A stretch of 9,341 bases of DNA from Thermoplasmata archaeon (GTDB lineage: Archaea > Thermoplasmatota > Thermoplasmata > Lutacidiplasmatales > UBA184), in the NCBI GenBank assembly GCA_022749905.1, contig JAKIWU010000045.1:1-9341 (forward strand), in the 5' to 3' direction. The translations under genes were made by a program, and so were the position numbers. The notes beneath the pieces are model-generated. The model was not told the origin of the DNA. It did no database searches and saw nothing but the letters and a program-made list of their open reading frames with translations. Shown here in pieces: positions 1 through 6,732 of this stretch; position 1 is the stretch's first letter; each line of letters starts with the position of its first letter.

Positions 1-2
1 AC

Positions 3-131
3 TCGGAAGAAATCCGCAAGCAAATGTGGGACGCCATGCGCCGCGGATTCTCGCTGCACGCCCTCCTGGTCGACGGCGTCCTGCAGAGCGTGGTCGCTGA
101 CAGCTCGGGCGGGATCCCCGAGCCGAGCTAG
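3..131 (+). CDS. 3' end of an unrecognised protein-coding gene (partial)
   Basis: Only the last 42 codons, closed by TAG, lie in the window. Coding status is supported by an open frame with strongly G/C-rich third codon positions like the downstream genes, and by its end 32 bases before the next start on the same strand. The visible tail has a charged, amphipathic stretch (SEEIRKQMWDAMRRGFS), a short hydrophobic piece (LHALLVDGVLQSVVA) and a small polar end (GGIPEPS). I do not recognise the family and assign no function. The gene may be co-transcribed with the shikimate cluster, but the 32-base gap could also hold a start signal. Confidence 0.6.
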   Translation, partial: SEEIRKQMWDAMRRGFSLHALLVDGVLQSVVADSSGGIPEPS

Positions 132-146
132 CGGCCCCGGCGTCGG

Positions 147-158
147 CGAACGGGTTCG
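147..158. promoter_or_regulatory. Short perfect dyad just before the first shikimate gene
   Basis: The sequence CGAAC-GG-GTTCG is an inverted repeat with 5-base arms and a 2-base spacer. It ends 5 bases before the ATG of the ADH synthase gene. The 2-base centre is too tight for an RNA hairpin, so if it is functional a DNA-binding dyad (operator) is the more natural reading. The dyad is seen directly; the role is inference, and short dyads arise by chance in GC-rich DNA. No Shine-Dalgarno-like motif or TATA/BRE element is visible in the 32-base gap 132-163. Confidence 0.2.
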
Positions 159-163
159 GTCCG

Positions 164-931
164 ATGTCGGGCGCGCAGATCCGCCTCCGACGGCTCTTCC
201 CCTCGCCAGACCGACGCCTCTTCTCGGTGCCCCTCGACCATTCGGTTTCGATGGGACCGATCGACGGTCTTGAGGCGATGGCACCCCTCGCCACCGAGCT
301 TCAGGAGGGAGGGGTCGATCTTCTGATCGTCACGAAAGGGGCGGTCCGCGAGATCGCACCGGTGCTCCTTCCAAGGACCCTGCTGGGGATCCACCTTTCA
401 GCCTCCACAAGCCTCGGCCCGAATCCGGACCGCAAGGTTCTCGTCGGGACGGTCGAAGAGGCGGTCGCCCTCGGCGCCGACGTCGTCTCGGTGCAGGTGA
501 ATTTCGCGGTTCCGGCCGAAGGGGAGATGCTCGCGGACCTCGGGTCCATCGTCGACCAGGCCCGCTCGCTCGGGGTTCCGACGCTGTGCATGACCTACCT
601 GAAGGGTCCGGGCGCCGATCGCCCCGAGGCGATCCGTCACGCGTGCCGCGCGGTTGCCGATCTCGGCGCCGACATCGTCAAAACGGCCTATCCAGGGTCC
701 GAGCGCGAGCTCACGCGGCTGGTCGCGACGACCCCGGTGCCCGTCCTCATCGGTGGGGGCGAGCGAGCCGGGAACGATCAGGAGCTCCTCGCCCGGGTCG
801 CCGAAACCGTGAGGTCCGGTTGCCGGGGGATCTGCATCGGACGAAACCTCTTCCAGCGTCGGCCGGTCCTGCCGCTCGCCCGGGAATTTGCGGAGATCTT
901 GCACGGCGCATCCCGGAGCCCATCGACGTGA
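164..931 (+). CDS. 2-amino-3,7-dideoxy-D-threo-hept-6-ulosonate (ADH) synthase
   Basis: This protein of 255 residues is a class I (Schiff-base) aldolase of the DeoC/FbaB-type TIM-barrel family. Family knowledge: ADH synthase condenses L-aspartate semialdehyde with 6-deoxy-5-ketofructose 1-phosphate, opening the archaeal shikimate route that replaces DAHP synthase. Seen here: the N-terminal RLRRLF followed by VPLDHSVSMGPIDGL (catalytic-type Asp25), LGIHLSAST, LGADVVSVQVN, the Tyr145 region (CMTYLKG), LGADIVKTAYPG with the predicted Schiff-base Lys173, and the phosphate-binding-type ends VLIGGGE and GICIGRNLFQR. The relative archaeal fructose-bisphosphate aldolase has the same fold, but the directly overlapping dehydroquinate synthase II gene argues for ADH synthase. 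The start is the ATG that gives the usual short N-terminus. The final TGA overlaps the next start by 4 bases. Confidence 0.93.
   Translation: MSGAQIRLRRLFPSPDRRLFSVPLDHSVSMGPIDGLEAMAPLATELQEGGVDLLIVTKGAVREIAPVLLPRTLLGIHLSASTSLGPNPDRKVLVGTVEEAVALGADVVSVQVNFAVPAEGEMLADLGSIVDQARSLGVPTLCMTYLKGPGADRPEAIRHACRAVADLGADIVKTAYPGSERELTRLVATTPVPVLIGGGERAGNDQELLARVAETVRSGCRGICIGRNLFQRRPVLPLAREFAEILHGASRSPST
915..918 (+). promoter_or_regulatory. Shine-Dalgarno-like GGAG for dehydroquinate synthase II
   Basis: A GGAG lies inside the 3' end of the ADH synthase gene, 9 bases before the GTG at 928. It supports the GTG as start of the next gene over upstream positions in the same open frame. It may work together with the GTGA stop/start overlap. 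Confidence 0.45.
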
Positions 932-1968
932 GCACGAACCGGATCGTCATCGTTCTGAGCGGACGGGATCGCCGCGAACGGGCGCTCGTTCTCGACCGAT
1001 CGCGTCGGCGCGGGTTTCGCTGCTTCGCGGCCAACCGCCCGTCCGAATCCGTACCGAGGCCGGGCGAGACCTGGTTCGCCCTCAATGCTTCTGGAATCCG
1101 GGATGTTCGTGCTTCGCGCGGATCCACCAAGCGAGTGCCCATTCACTCGATCGCGAATCCGGCGGATCTCGATGCGGTCCTCAGGCATTCGCGCATTGGA
1201 GAGATTGTCGCCGTTCGTTGGAAGGGGGAACGGATCATCCCGTTGGAGAACCTGATCGCCGGCCGGGGTTCTGCGGGGGAGATCTGGGTCCTCGCGCGCG
1301 GCGTGGTCGAGCTCCCGGGGGCCCTTGGCGCGCTCGAGCATGGTGCCCATCGGGTCTTCGTCGAACTCCGCCAGGTCGAGGACGTTGATGCCCTCGAGGG
1401 CGACCTTGCCCTCGCGCCCGGGCTCGACCTCCGGTGGTCGAGCGCTGTCGTCACGCGCGTCAGACCCGGGGGTCATGCGGAGCGGATCCTGGTGGACACG
1501 AGCTCCCTTCTCCGTCCGGAGGAGGGGTTACTCGTCGGGAGCTCGGCGTCCCTGCTGTTCCATGTTGCCAGCGAGGCCGTCGGGTCCCGCTACACGCGGC
1601 CCCGCCCGTTCCGGGTCAACGCCGGAGCCCCGCACAGCTACGTCCTCATGGCCGATGGCACGACCCGCTACCTGGCCGAACTCGAAGTGGGAGACCCCAT
1701 CCTCATCACGACTCCGGGGGGAAGCCAGCGGGCCGCGAGGGTCGGCCGCCTGAAGATCGAGACGCGCCCGATGATCGTCCTCGAGGCGAGGACTCGCTCG
1801 CGATCCGGCACGCTCTTCCTGCAGGAGGCCGAGACCGTCCGCGTCTCGGCCCTGCGACGACGCGTGGCGTCCACAGAGGTTCGGGTCGGGATGCGGGTGC
1901 GCGTGGTCGAGCTTCCTCCCGGGCGACACCTCGGGACGGTGATCGACGAATCGGTCGTCGAACGATGA
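928..1968 (+). CDS. 3-dehydroquinate synthase II (archaeal type)
   Basis: This protein of 346 residues matches archaeal dehydroquinate synthase II (MJ1249 type, about 360 residues), which is unrelated to bacterial AroB. Family knowledge: it uses NAD+ for oxidative deamination of ADH and cyclises the product to 3-dehydroquinate. Diagnostic blocks are GERIIPLENLIAGRG (around 100-114), VVTRVRPGGHAERILVDTSS, EEGLLVGSSASLLFHVASE, RPFRVNAG (226-233) followed by APHSYVLM, YLAELEVGDPILI, VGRLKIETRPMIVLEA and the C-terminal GRHLGTVIDESVVER. The GTG at 928 is chosen because the protein then begins STNRIVIVLS, like the family N-terminus, and because GTGA overlaps the previous stop. The frame stays open far upstream, but that stretch is antisense-like shadow inside the ADH synthase gene. 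The stop overlaps the next ATG (ATGA). Confidence 0.95.
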   Translation: MSTNRIVIVLSGRDRRERALVLDRSRRRGFRCFAANRPSESVPRPGETWFALNASGIRDVRASRGSTKRVPIHSIANPADLDAVLRHSRIGEIVAVRWKGERIIPLENLIAGRGSAGEIWVLARGVVELPGALGALEHGAHRVFVELRQVEDVDALEGDLALAPGLDLRWSSAVVTRVRPGGHAERILVDTSSLLRPEEGLLVGSSASLLFHVASEAVGSRYTRPRPFRVNAGAPHSYVLMADGTTRYLAELEVGDPILITTPGGSQRAARVGRLKIETRPMIVLEARTRSRSGTLFLQEAETVRVSALRRRVASTEVRVGMRVRVVELPPGRHLGTVIDESVVER

Positions 1969-3446
1969 GCGCGGCACCACCGCTCCTCATCGTGACCTTG
2001 CCGGGTCGGACCCTCGGCGAGTGCCGCGAGGAGATCGCAGCGGCAGGAGCGGGAGGGGCGGACGTCGCCGAGGTTCGACTCGATCGCTGGAAGGCCCAGG
2101 AACTCGATCGGATCGGCGAGCTCTTCCCTTCGGTTCTCCCGCTGATGGCAACTTACCGGTCGAAGGCGGAAGGCGGTGAAGCTCCGGACGAGGCGGAACT
2201 TCGTGCGCGGATTCGGACTCGAATCGCCAGCTTTCCCTTCGCATGGATCGATCTCGAGACAGAACGCGACCGGGCAGGCTCGGCCGAGATCTCGGGTCCG
2301 CGCGTGGTCTTCTCCTCCCACCTTCCCGCGGGGACCGGACCGACTCTCCTGCGCGCACGCTTGCGCGACGTGCCCGACGGTTCGGTGTTTGCGAAGGTGG
2401 TCGTACCGTGTACGGTCTCAGAAGCCCTCCGTCTCCGGACCGCGCTCGGGCCCCCGGACGAGAAAGCGCCGTCTGTCCTGCACACCACGGGAGCTTCCGG
2501 TCCGTTGTTTCGCGCGACGGCCTGGCGCCGGCGGTTCCCGGCGGTCTACGCACGACTCCCCGACGGATTCCCGAGACCCCCTGTGGAGAGATCGCAGATT
2601 CCCGTCGAAGCGCTTCGGCACTATTTCGGTGCCAGGACGCCCGGCCCCCTGTACGCGCTTCTCGGGCACCCCGTGGCCCATTCGCGGTCCCCGGCAATCT
2701 TTGCAGACTGGATGCGCCGCCTCGACGATCGAGGGCTCTACGTCACGTTCGACCTTGCCACCGAGGAGGAGTTCGGGGAATCGCTTGGACCGCTTTGCGA
2801 CGAGGGATTCCGGGGCTTCAACGTCACGAGCCCATGGAAGCAGGTCGCCTTCGGCATCGCGAGCTCGCGACGGCCGAGTGCGGAGGAGTGCGGCGCCGCC
2901 AACGTCCTCAGCGCGCGAGCCGGAGGCGGGCTCGAGGCCGAAAACACCGATCTCTTCGCGCTCGTACGCCGCCTCGGGGAGCTCATCGGCGCGGGGTCGT
3001 GGTCGGGAGACCGGGTAACGATTGTCGGAACGGGTGGGGCGGCGCGCGCAGCCCTTGCGGCCTCGAGGTCCATCGGGGCACAGACCTCGCTCGTCGGCCG
3101 ATCCCCGGAAGACGTCGACCGACTCGCGCGTGAATTTGGTGCGACGCCGGCCTCCCGAGGGATGCGGGCGCCTGAACTCGTGATCCACGCGACTTCGATC
3201 GGCCAGGCTGGAGCGGGACCGCCGGGGCTCGATCTCGCCCCATGGGTGGGGGCCGAGACCCACGTTCTCGATCTCGTGTACGATCCGCAGGAGCCCATCG
3301 TCCGGGACCTTGTGGCCGCTCGGGGGAGATCGTACGAGGACGGTCGCCGACTTCTCGTCTACCAAGCGGCCGAGAGCTATCGGATCTGGTGGGGCCATGC
3401 CCCCGGCGAGGAGGAGATCGCGCTCGCGCTCCGGACGGCGTCGTGA
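1965..3446 (+). CDS. aroDE: Bifunctional 3-dehydroquinate dehydratase (type I) - shikimate dehydrogenase
   Basis: One chain of 493 residues carries two consecutive shikimate enzymes. Residues about 5-222 are a type I (Schiff-base) dehydroquinase: AEVRLDRW (Glu36, Arg38), YRSKAEGG (Arg65, Glu69), WIDLE, SSH with His119, FAKVVV with the Schiff-base Lys144, Arg183, and Ser210/Gln211 near the domain end. Residues about 228-493 are a shikimate dehydrogenase: LLGHPVAHSRSP (234-243, shikimate-binding Ser pair), GFNVTSPWK with catalytic Lys292, ENTD with catalytic Asp329, nucleotide-binding GTGGAARAA (from 355), HATSIG, DLVYDPQEP and the C-terminal LLVYQAAESYRIWWG. The same domain order is known in plants and in some bacteria such as Chlamydia; I cannot say how common it is in archaea. 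The cofactor loop reads GRS where NADP-dependent enzymes usually have NRT/S. Both halves look catalytically intact. The start ATG overlaps the previous stop. Confidence 0.95.
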   Translation: MSAAPPLLIVTLPGRTLGECREEIAAAGAGGADVAEVRLDRWKAQELDRIGELFPSVLPLMATYRSKAEGGEAPDEAELRARIRTRIASFPFAWIDLETERDRAGSAEISGPRVVFSSHLPAGTGPTLLRARLRDVPDGSVFAKVVVPCTVSEALRLRTALGPPDEKAPSVLHTTGASGPLFRATAWRRRFPAVYARLPDGFPRPPVERSQIPVEALRHYFGARTPGPLYALLGHPVAHSRSPAIFADWMRRLDDRGLYVTFDLATEEEFGESLGPLCDEGFRGFNVTSPWKQVAFGIASSRRPSAEECGAANVLSARAGGGLEAENTDLFALVRRLGELIGAGSWSGDRVTIVGTGGAARAALAASRSIGAQTSLVGRSPEDVDRLAREFGATPASRGMRAPELVIHATSIGQAGAGPPGLDLAPWVGAETHVLDLVYDPQEPIVRDLVAARGRSYEDGRRLLVYQAAESYRIWWGHAPGEEEIALALRTAS

Positions 3447-4324
3447 GAGGCGTGGGCTCCGCGTGGGCAGCGATCACGTTCGTCAATGCCCTCGCCACAG
3501 GTGTGGGGAGCGCCGCCGCGATCGAGCTCGCTCTCCGTGCCGACGTGGAACTCGAAACAGGTCCGGGCTCGGCCTTGGAACTCGAGATCCCGGGAGCCTC
3601 GGATTCGCCGGTGGCCCGCGCGAGCCTCTCCAAGGCGATCGGCGAATTTGGGCCTTCAAGCATACGCCGAGCGCGTCTCCACGTGGACTCGGGGATCCCG
3701 CCTCGGAAGGGTCTGAAAAGCTCCTCGGCCCTGACGGTGGCGATCGCGCGCGCGGTGGCGTCCGCATCGGGCCGTCTACTCTCCGCCGCAGAGGCCGCGC
3801 GATTTTCCGCGGACGCCTCCCTCGAGGCCGGTGTGAGCGCGACCGGAGCGTTCGATGACGCAGCGGCTTCGTCCTTGGGAGGCATCGTGGTGACGGTGAA
3901 CGCGGAACGGCGTCTCCTCCGCCACGACTCTCTCGACCCTCACTGGCTCTGCCTCCTCTGGATTCCTCCAGGGGATCATGCGCCAGCGCCCGAGTGGCTC
4001 CCGACGTTCCGCGCGCACGCCGCCGAGGGTCGTCCGGCAGAGGTTGCGGCACGATCGGGACGGTACGTCCCCGCGATGGAGCGCAACACCGAATTCGTCG
4101 AAACACTCCTGGGGCTCGAGTATGCCACGGTCCGGCGCGACCTACGTCGCGCTGGCGCCATCGCGTCCGGGGTGAGTGGACTCGGACCGACCCTCGCAAC
4201 ACTCCTTCGCGTGGAGCACGAGACCGCCGTGCGCGACGTATTGAAGCAGCTGCCCGGCGAGATCCGGACCACCCGGTTCGTGGAGCCGGGCAAGACCATC
4301 GAGCCGTCCGCGGTGAAGGCGTGA
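3443..4324 (+). CDS. Archaeal shikimate kinase (GHMP kinase family)
   Basis: This protein of 293 residues belongs to the GHMP kinase family, which in most archaea replaces the P-loop shikimate kinase AroK. It phosphorylates shikimate to shikimate 3-phosphate with ATP. Motifs seen: the N-terminal FVNALATGVGSAAAIEL; the GHMP ATP loop PPRKGLKSSSA (86-96), where archaeal shikimate kinases have a similar GL.SSSA; TGAFDDAAAS (from 134, with Asp138/Asp139); and the C-terminal GHMP motif ASGVSGLGPTLATLL. The GTG at 3443 is preferred over a second in-frame GTG at 3452 because it matches the family N-terminal length and makes a GTGA overlap with the aroDE stop. No clear Shine-Dalgarno motif precedes it, consistent with coupled translation. 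Its position between shikimate dehydrogenase and EPSP synthase fits exactly the missing step. Confidence 0.94.
   Translation: MRGVGSAWAAITFVNALATGVGSAAAIELALRADVELETGPGSALELEIPGASDSPVARASLSKAIGEFGPSSIRRARLHVDSGIPPRKGLKSSSALTVAIARAVASASGRLLSAAEAARFSADASLEAGVSATGAFDDAAASSLGGIVVTVNAERRLLRHDSLDPHWLCLLWIPPGDHAPAPEWLPTFRAHAAEGRPAEVAARSGRYVPAMERNTEFVETLLGLEYATVRRDLRRAGAIASGVSGLGPTLATLLRVEHETAVRDVLKQLPGEIRTTRFVEPGKTIEPSAVKA
4312..4316 (+). promoter_or_regulatory. Shine-Dalgarno-like GGTGA for EPSP synthase
   Basis: GGTGA lies 4 bases before the GTG at 4321, inside the end of the shikimate kinase gene. The spacing is short but usable, and it supports the GTG start. It could be a chance match. Confidence 0.35.
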
Positions 4325-5604
4325 GGGCACTCGTGCGACCTTCGGTCCTCCGAGGGACGATTCGAGCCCCGCCGTCCAAGAGCTACACCCATCGCGAACT
4401 CCTCGCGGGCTTTCTCGCTCGTGGACGGTCCACGCTCGTTCGGCCCTCACTCTCGGTCGACGCAGCGGCCACCCGGGAGGGCCTGCGACGACTCGGGGCC
4501 CGCTACGGTACCGGCGCTCGGACCTGGGAGCTCACGCGGGCTCCCCCCGTCGGAACCGCCGGCCCCCCGGCCCGGATCGAATGTGGGCGCTCGGGGACGA
4601 CACTCCGGTTCCTGACCGCTGTGGCCGCGCTCTACGATCGAGAGGTCACGCTCACCGGTCACCGCGAGCTCGCTGCACGGCCCCTCGAACCTCTCCTCGG
4701 GGTCCTCGAGTCCGCGGGCGCGAGGGTGCACCGGTCCTCCGAAGGTCGCGCGGTGCCGCTCCGGATCCGAGGGCCGATCCAACCCGTCCGCGCGGATCTG
4801 GATTCCTCGGAAAGCTCGCAATTCCTCTCGGCCCTTCTGTTCGTCCTTCCCGTTCTCGAGGGCGCGTCGGAGATCCGCACCCGCCGCGGGCTCGTCTCCC
4901 GGCCTTATGTCGCCGCGACCTGCCACGTCCTTCGCGCCCACGGCGTCCACGTAGCTGTGAAAGGGGCGTCCTATCGGATCCCCGGAGGGCAAAGATACCG
5001 AGGCGGACGCGTCACGATCCCCGGCGACGCCTCCTCGGCAGCCTACCTCTGGGCGGCAGCCGCCGTTTCGGGGGGGAGCGTCCGAGTCACCGGTCTCCCC
5101 CGTGGTCCTCCGCAGGCAGACTTTCGCCTTCTCGAGATCCTTCGGCGGATGGGGGCGAAGGTTGTCCGGGGGAACGATGGTGCGAGGGTCGAAGGGAGGC
5201 GGCTACGCGGGTTGGAGGTGGACCTCACGGACACCCCCGACCTCTATCCCCTCGTCGGGGTGCTTGGAGCGCTCGCCCAGGGGTCCACGCGAATCGTCGG
5301 TGCCGCTCATGTGCAGCGCAAGGAGTCGGACCGGAGGCGCGCCACCGCGGACCTCGCGCGGGCCCTCGGCGCGCGCGTTCAGCTGCGCACCGATTCCGTT
5401 GCGATCCAGCGCGGCGATCGCGTTACTCCCTTCCGAGCCTCCCGGCTTTCCGACCACCGCATCGTGATGAGCGCCGCCGTCGCAGCGCTCGCGGTCGGGG
5501 AGGGTTCGCTCATCGGAGACAGCCGCTCGGTGGCGAAATCGTACCCCGGGTTCTGGGCCGACCTCAAAGCCTTGGGCGCTTCGATTCGATTCTCGCGAAC
5601 ATGA
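4321..5604 (+). CDS. aroA: 3-phosphoshikimate 1-carboxyvinyltransferase (EPSP synthase)
   Basis: This protein of 427 residues has the normal length of EPSP synthase, which adds the enolpyruvyl group of PEP to shikimate 3-phosphate. Motifs in order: PPSKSYTHR (17-25, with Lys20, Ser21, Arg25); ECGRSGTTLRFL (87-98, Arg96), the PEP-site loop normally written N-S-G-T-x-x-R; SSQFLSALLF; RPYVAAT; IPGDASSAAYLW; DTPDLYPLVGVLGAL with catalytic-type Asp307; HVQRKESDR (RKESDR at 333-338); SDHRIVMSAAVAAL; and SVAKSYPGFWADL. All residues expected for catalysis appear present. The GTG start gives a GTGA overlap with the kinase stop and a normal N-terminus. The TGA stop overlaps the chorismate synthase ATG. 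The class assignment for glyphosate sensitivity cannot be judged safely by eye. Confidence 0.96.
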   Translation: MRALVRPSVLRGTIRAPPSKSYTHRELLAGFLARGRSTLVRPSLSVDAAATREGLRRLGARYGTGARTWELTRAPPVGTAGPPARIECGRSGTTLRFLTAVAALYDREVTLTGHRELAARPLEPLLGVLESAGARVHRSSEGRAVPLRIRGPIQPVRADLDSSESSQFLSALLFVLPVLEGASEIRTRRGLVSRPYVAATCHVLRAHGVHVAVKGASYRIPGGQRYRGGRVTIPGDASSAAYLWAAAAVSGGSVRVTGLPRGPPQADFRLLEILRRMGAKVVRGNDGARVEGRRLRGLEVDLTDTPDLYPLVGVLGALAQGSTRIVGAAHVQRKESDRRRATADLARALGARVQLRTDSVAIQRGDRVTPFRASRLSDHRIVMSAAVAALAVGEGSLIGDSRSVAKSYPGFWADLKALGASIRFSRT

Positions 5605-6701
5605 TGGAGCACGGCGTCCGGTTCCGGGTCCGAGTGTTCGGCTCGAGCCACGGACCGGAGGTGGGGGCGATCGTCGAAGGCGTCCCGAAGGGAACCCCGA
5701 TCGATCCGAACGCGATCCAGGCCGATCTCGACCGGCGGGCTCCGGTCGGGCGACGGCTCTCCACCCGCCGGCGGGAGCCGGATCGCTTGATCCTCGATTC
5801 CGGGGTGGAAGGGGGTCGGGCGACGGGAGGACCCATCCGGATGCATGTGGCAAACGTCGACGTGAATCGGGCCCCGTACGCGGACGTCCGGGTCCGGCCC
5901 CGCCCCGGTCACGCCGATTACCCTGCCGCCGTGCGCTTCGGGGCCTTAGCGGATCTCTCGGGCGGCGGCATCTTTTCGGGGCGCATGACGGTCGGCCTCG
6001 TCGCCGCCGGCGCTCTCGCACGCTCGATGCTGCGCGAAGCGGGCGTCGAGGTCGCGGCGTTCAGCCGGTCGATCGGTGGTGTGAGCGCGCGTGTGCCGGA
6101 GGATACCCCCCTCAGCGAGCTCCGAGCGCGGGTGCTCGCCAGCGAGACCAGTGCCCCCGGTCCTCGTGAGGACAAAGCCATGGCGCGTCGGATCGCAGAG
6201 GCGCGTCGTGCGGGCGACAGCGTCGGAGGTGTCGTCGAGTGCCGCGTCACCGGGATCCCGGTGGGTGTGGGGGAACCGTTCTTCGGCTCCGTCGAGAGCG
6301 AGATCGCCCATCTCGCGTTCGCGATCCCGGGCGTGAAGGGCATCGAATTCGGGGCCGGGTTCTCGGGCTCGCGCCTTCGAGGAAGCCAGAACAATGATGC
6401 GTTCTACTGGGAGGGCGACCGCATCCTCACGCGGACCCAGAATGCCGGGGGAATCCTCGGCGGACTCACCTTCGGTGGGCCCATCACCTTCCGCGTCGCC
6501 GTCAAGCCGACCCCCTCGATCGCACGCCGTCAGGAAACCGTCGACCTGGTCCGGCGCACGAGCGCGACGATCCGTGTCGCAGGTCGCCACGATCCATGCA
6601 TCGTTCCCCGCGCCGTCGTCGTGGTCGAGGCCGTCGCGGCGATCGCCCTCGTCGACCTGATGGTCCAAGGGGGCTTCCACCTAGGTCCGAACCCTTCTTG
6701 A
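5601..6701 (+). CDS. aroC: Chorismate synthase, with non-standard signature residues
   Basis: This protein of 366 residues is chorismate synthase, the FMN-dependent enzyme that removes phosphate from EPSP to give chorismate. Supporting blocks: RRREPDRLILDSGVEGGRATGGPI, split here as RRREPD and SGVEGGRATGGPI; PRPGHADY (His104); GRMTVGLVAAGAL; GGVVECRVTGIPVGVGEP; IPGVKGIEFGAGF; SQNNDAFYW; NAGGILGGLTFGGPI; and GRHDPCIVPRAVVVVEA (329-332 RHDP), which fits the third family signature. Both conserved His positions (His17, His104) are kept. Departures are GSSHG for the usual GESHG (Ser15), RRAPVG for RRRPG (45-50) and DLSGGG for D-x-RGGG (Ser120). Starts at 5601 and 5604 (ATGATG) are both possible; 5601 gives the ATGA overlap seen at the other junctions. 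It ends the tightly coupled set; the next gene follows after 31 bases. Confidence 0.93.
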   Translation: MMEHGVRFRVRVFGSSHGPEVGAIVEGVPKGTPIDPNAIQADLDRRAPVGRRLSTRRREPDRLILDSGVEGGRATGGPIRMHVANVDVNRAPYADVRVRPRPGHADYPAAVRFGALADLSGGGIFSGRMTVGLVAAGALARSMLREAGVEVAAFSRSIGGVSARVPEDTPLSELRARVLASETSAPGPREDKAMARRIAEARRAGDSVGGVVECRVTGIPVGVGEPFFGSVESEIAHLAFAIPGVKGIEFGAGFSGSRLRGSQNNDAFYWEGDRILTRTQNAGGILGGLTFGGPITFRVAVKPTPSIARRQETVDLVRRTSATIRVAGRHDPCIVPRAVVVVEAVAAIALVDLMVQGGFHLGPNPS

Positions 6702-6722
6702 GCGACGACCACGGTCTCCCCC

Positions 6723-6726
6723 GGAG
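6723..6726 (+). promoter_or_regulatory. Shine-Dalgarno GGAG for the TrpF-like gene
   Basis: GGAG sits 6 bases before the ATG at 6733, a good spacing. This is the only gene of the + strand set with a separate leader (6702-6732), so it probably initiates on its own rather than by overlap coupling. A CTCC at 6716-6719 could pair with this GGAG across a 3-base loop; that stem is short and its relevance is doubtful. Confidence 0.5.
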
Positions 6727-6732
6727 CATGGC

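Noticed and set aside
586..927. Upstream extension of the dehydroquinate synthase II frame to an ATG at 586
   Set aside because: It lies wholly inside the ADH synthase gene, is Arg/Pro-rich nonsense with no family similarity, and the GTG at 928 gives the correct N-terminus.
164..931. Reading the first full gene as archaeal fructose-bisphosphate aldolase
   Set aside because: The fold and Schiff-base Lys are shared, but the VPLDHSVSMGPI-type block, the length and the direct overlap with dehydroquinate synthase II favour ADH synthase.
2418..3398. Long - strand open frame opposite aroDE
   Set aside because: It has no recognisable domain and lies fully opposite a gene whose catalytic residues are intact in both halves.
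4581..5600. Upstream extension of the chorismate synthase frame through EPSP synthase
   Set aside because: The translated stretch is Arg/Ser-rich shadow of the aroA gene; AroC homology begins right after the ATG at 5601.
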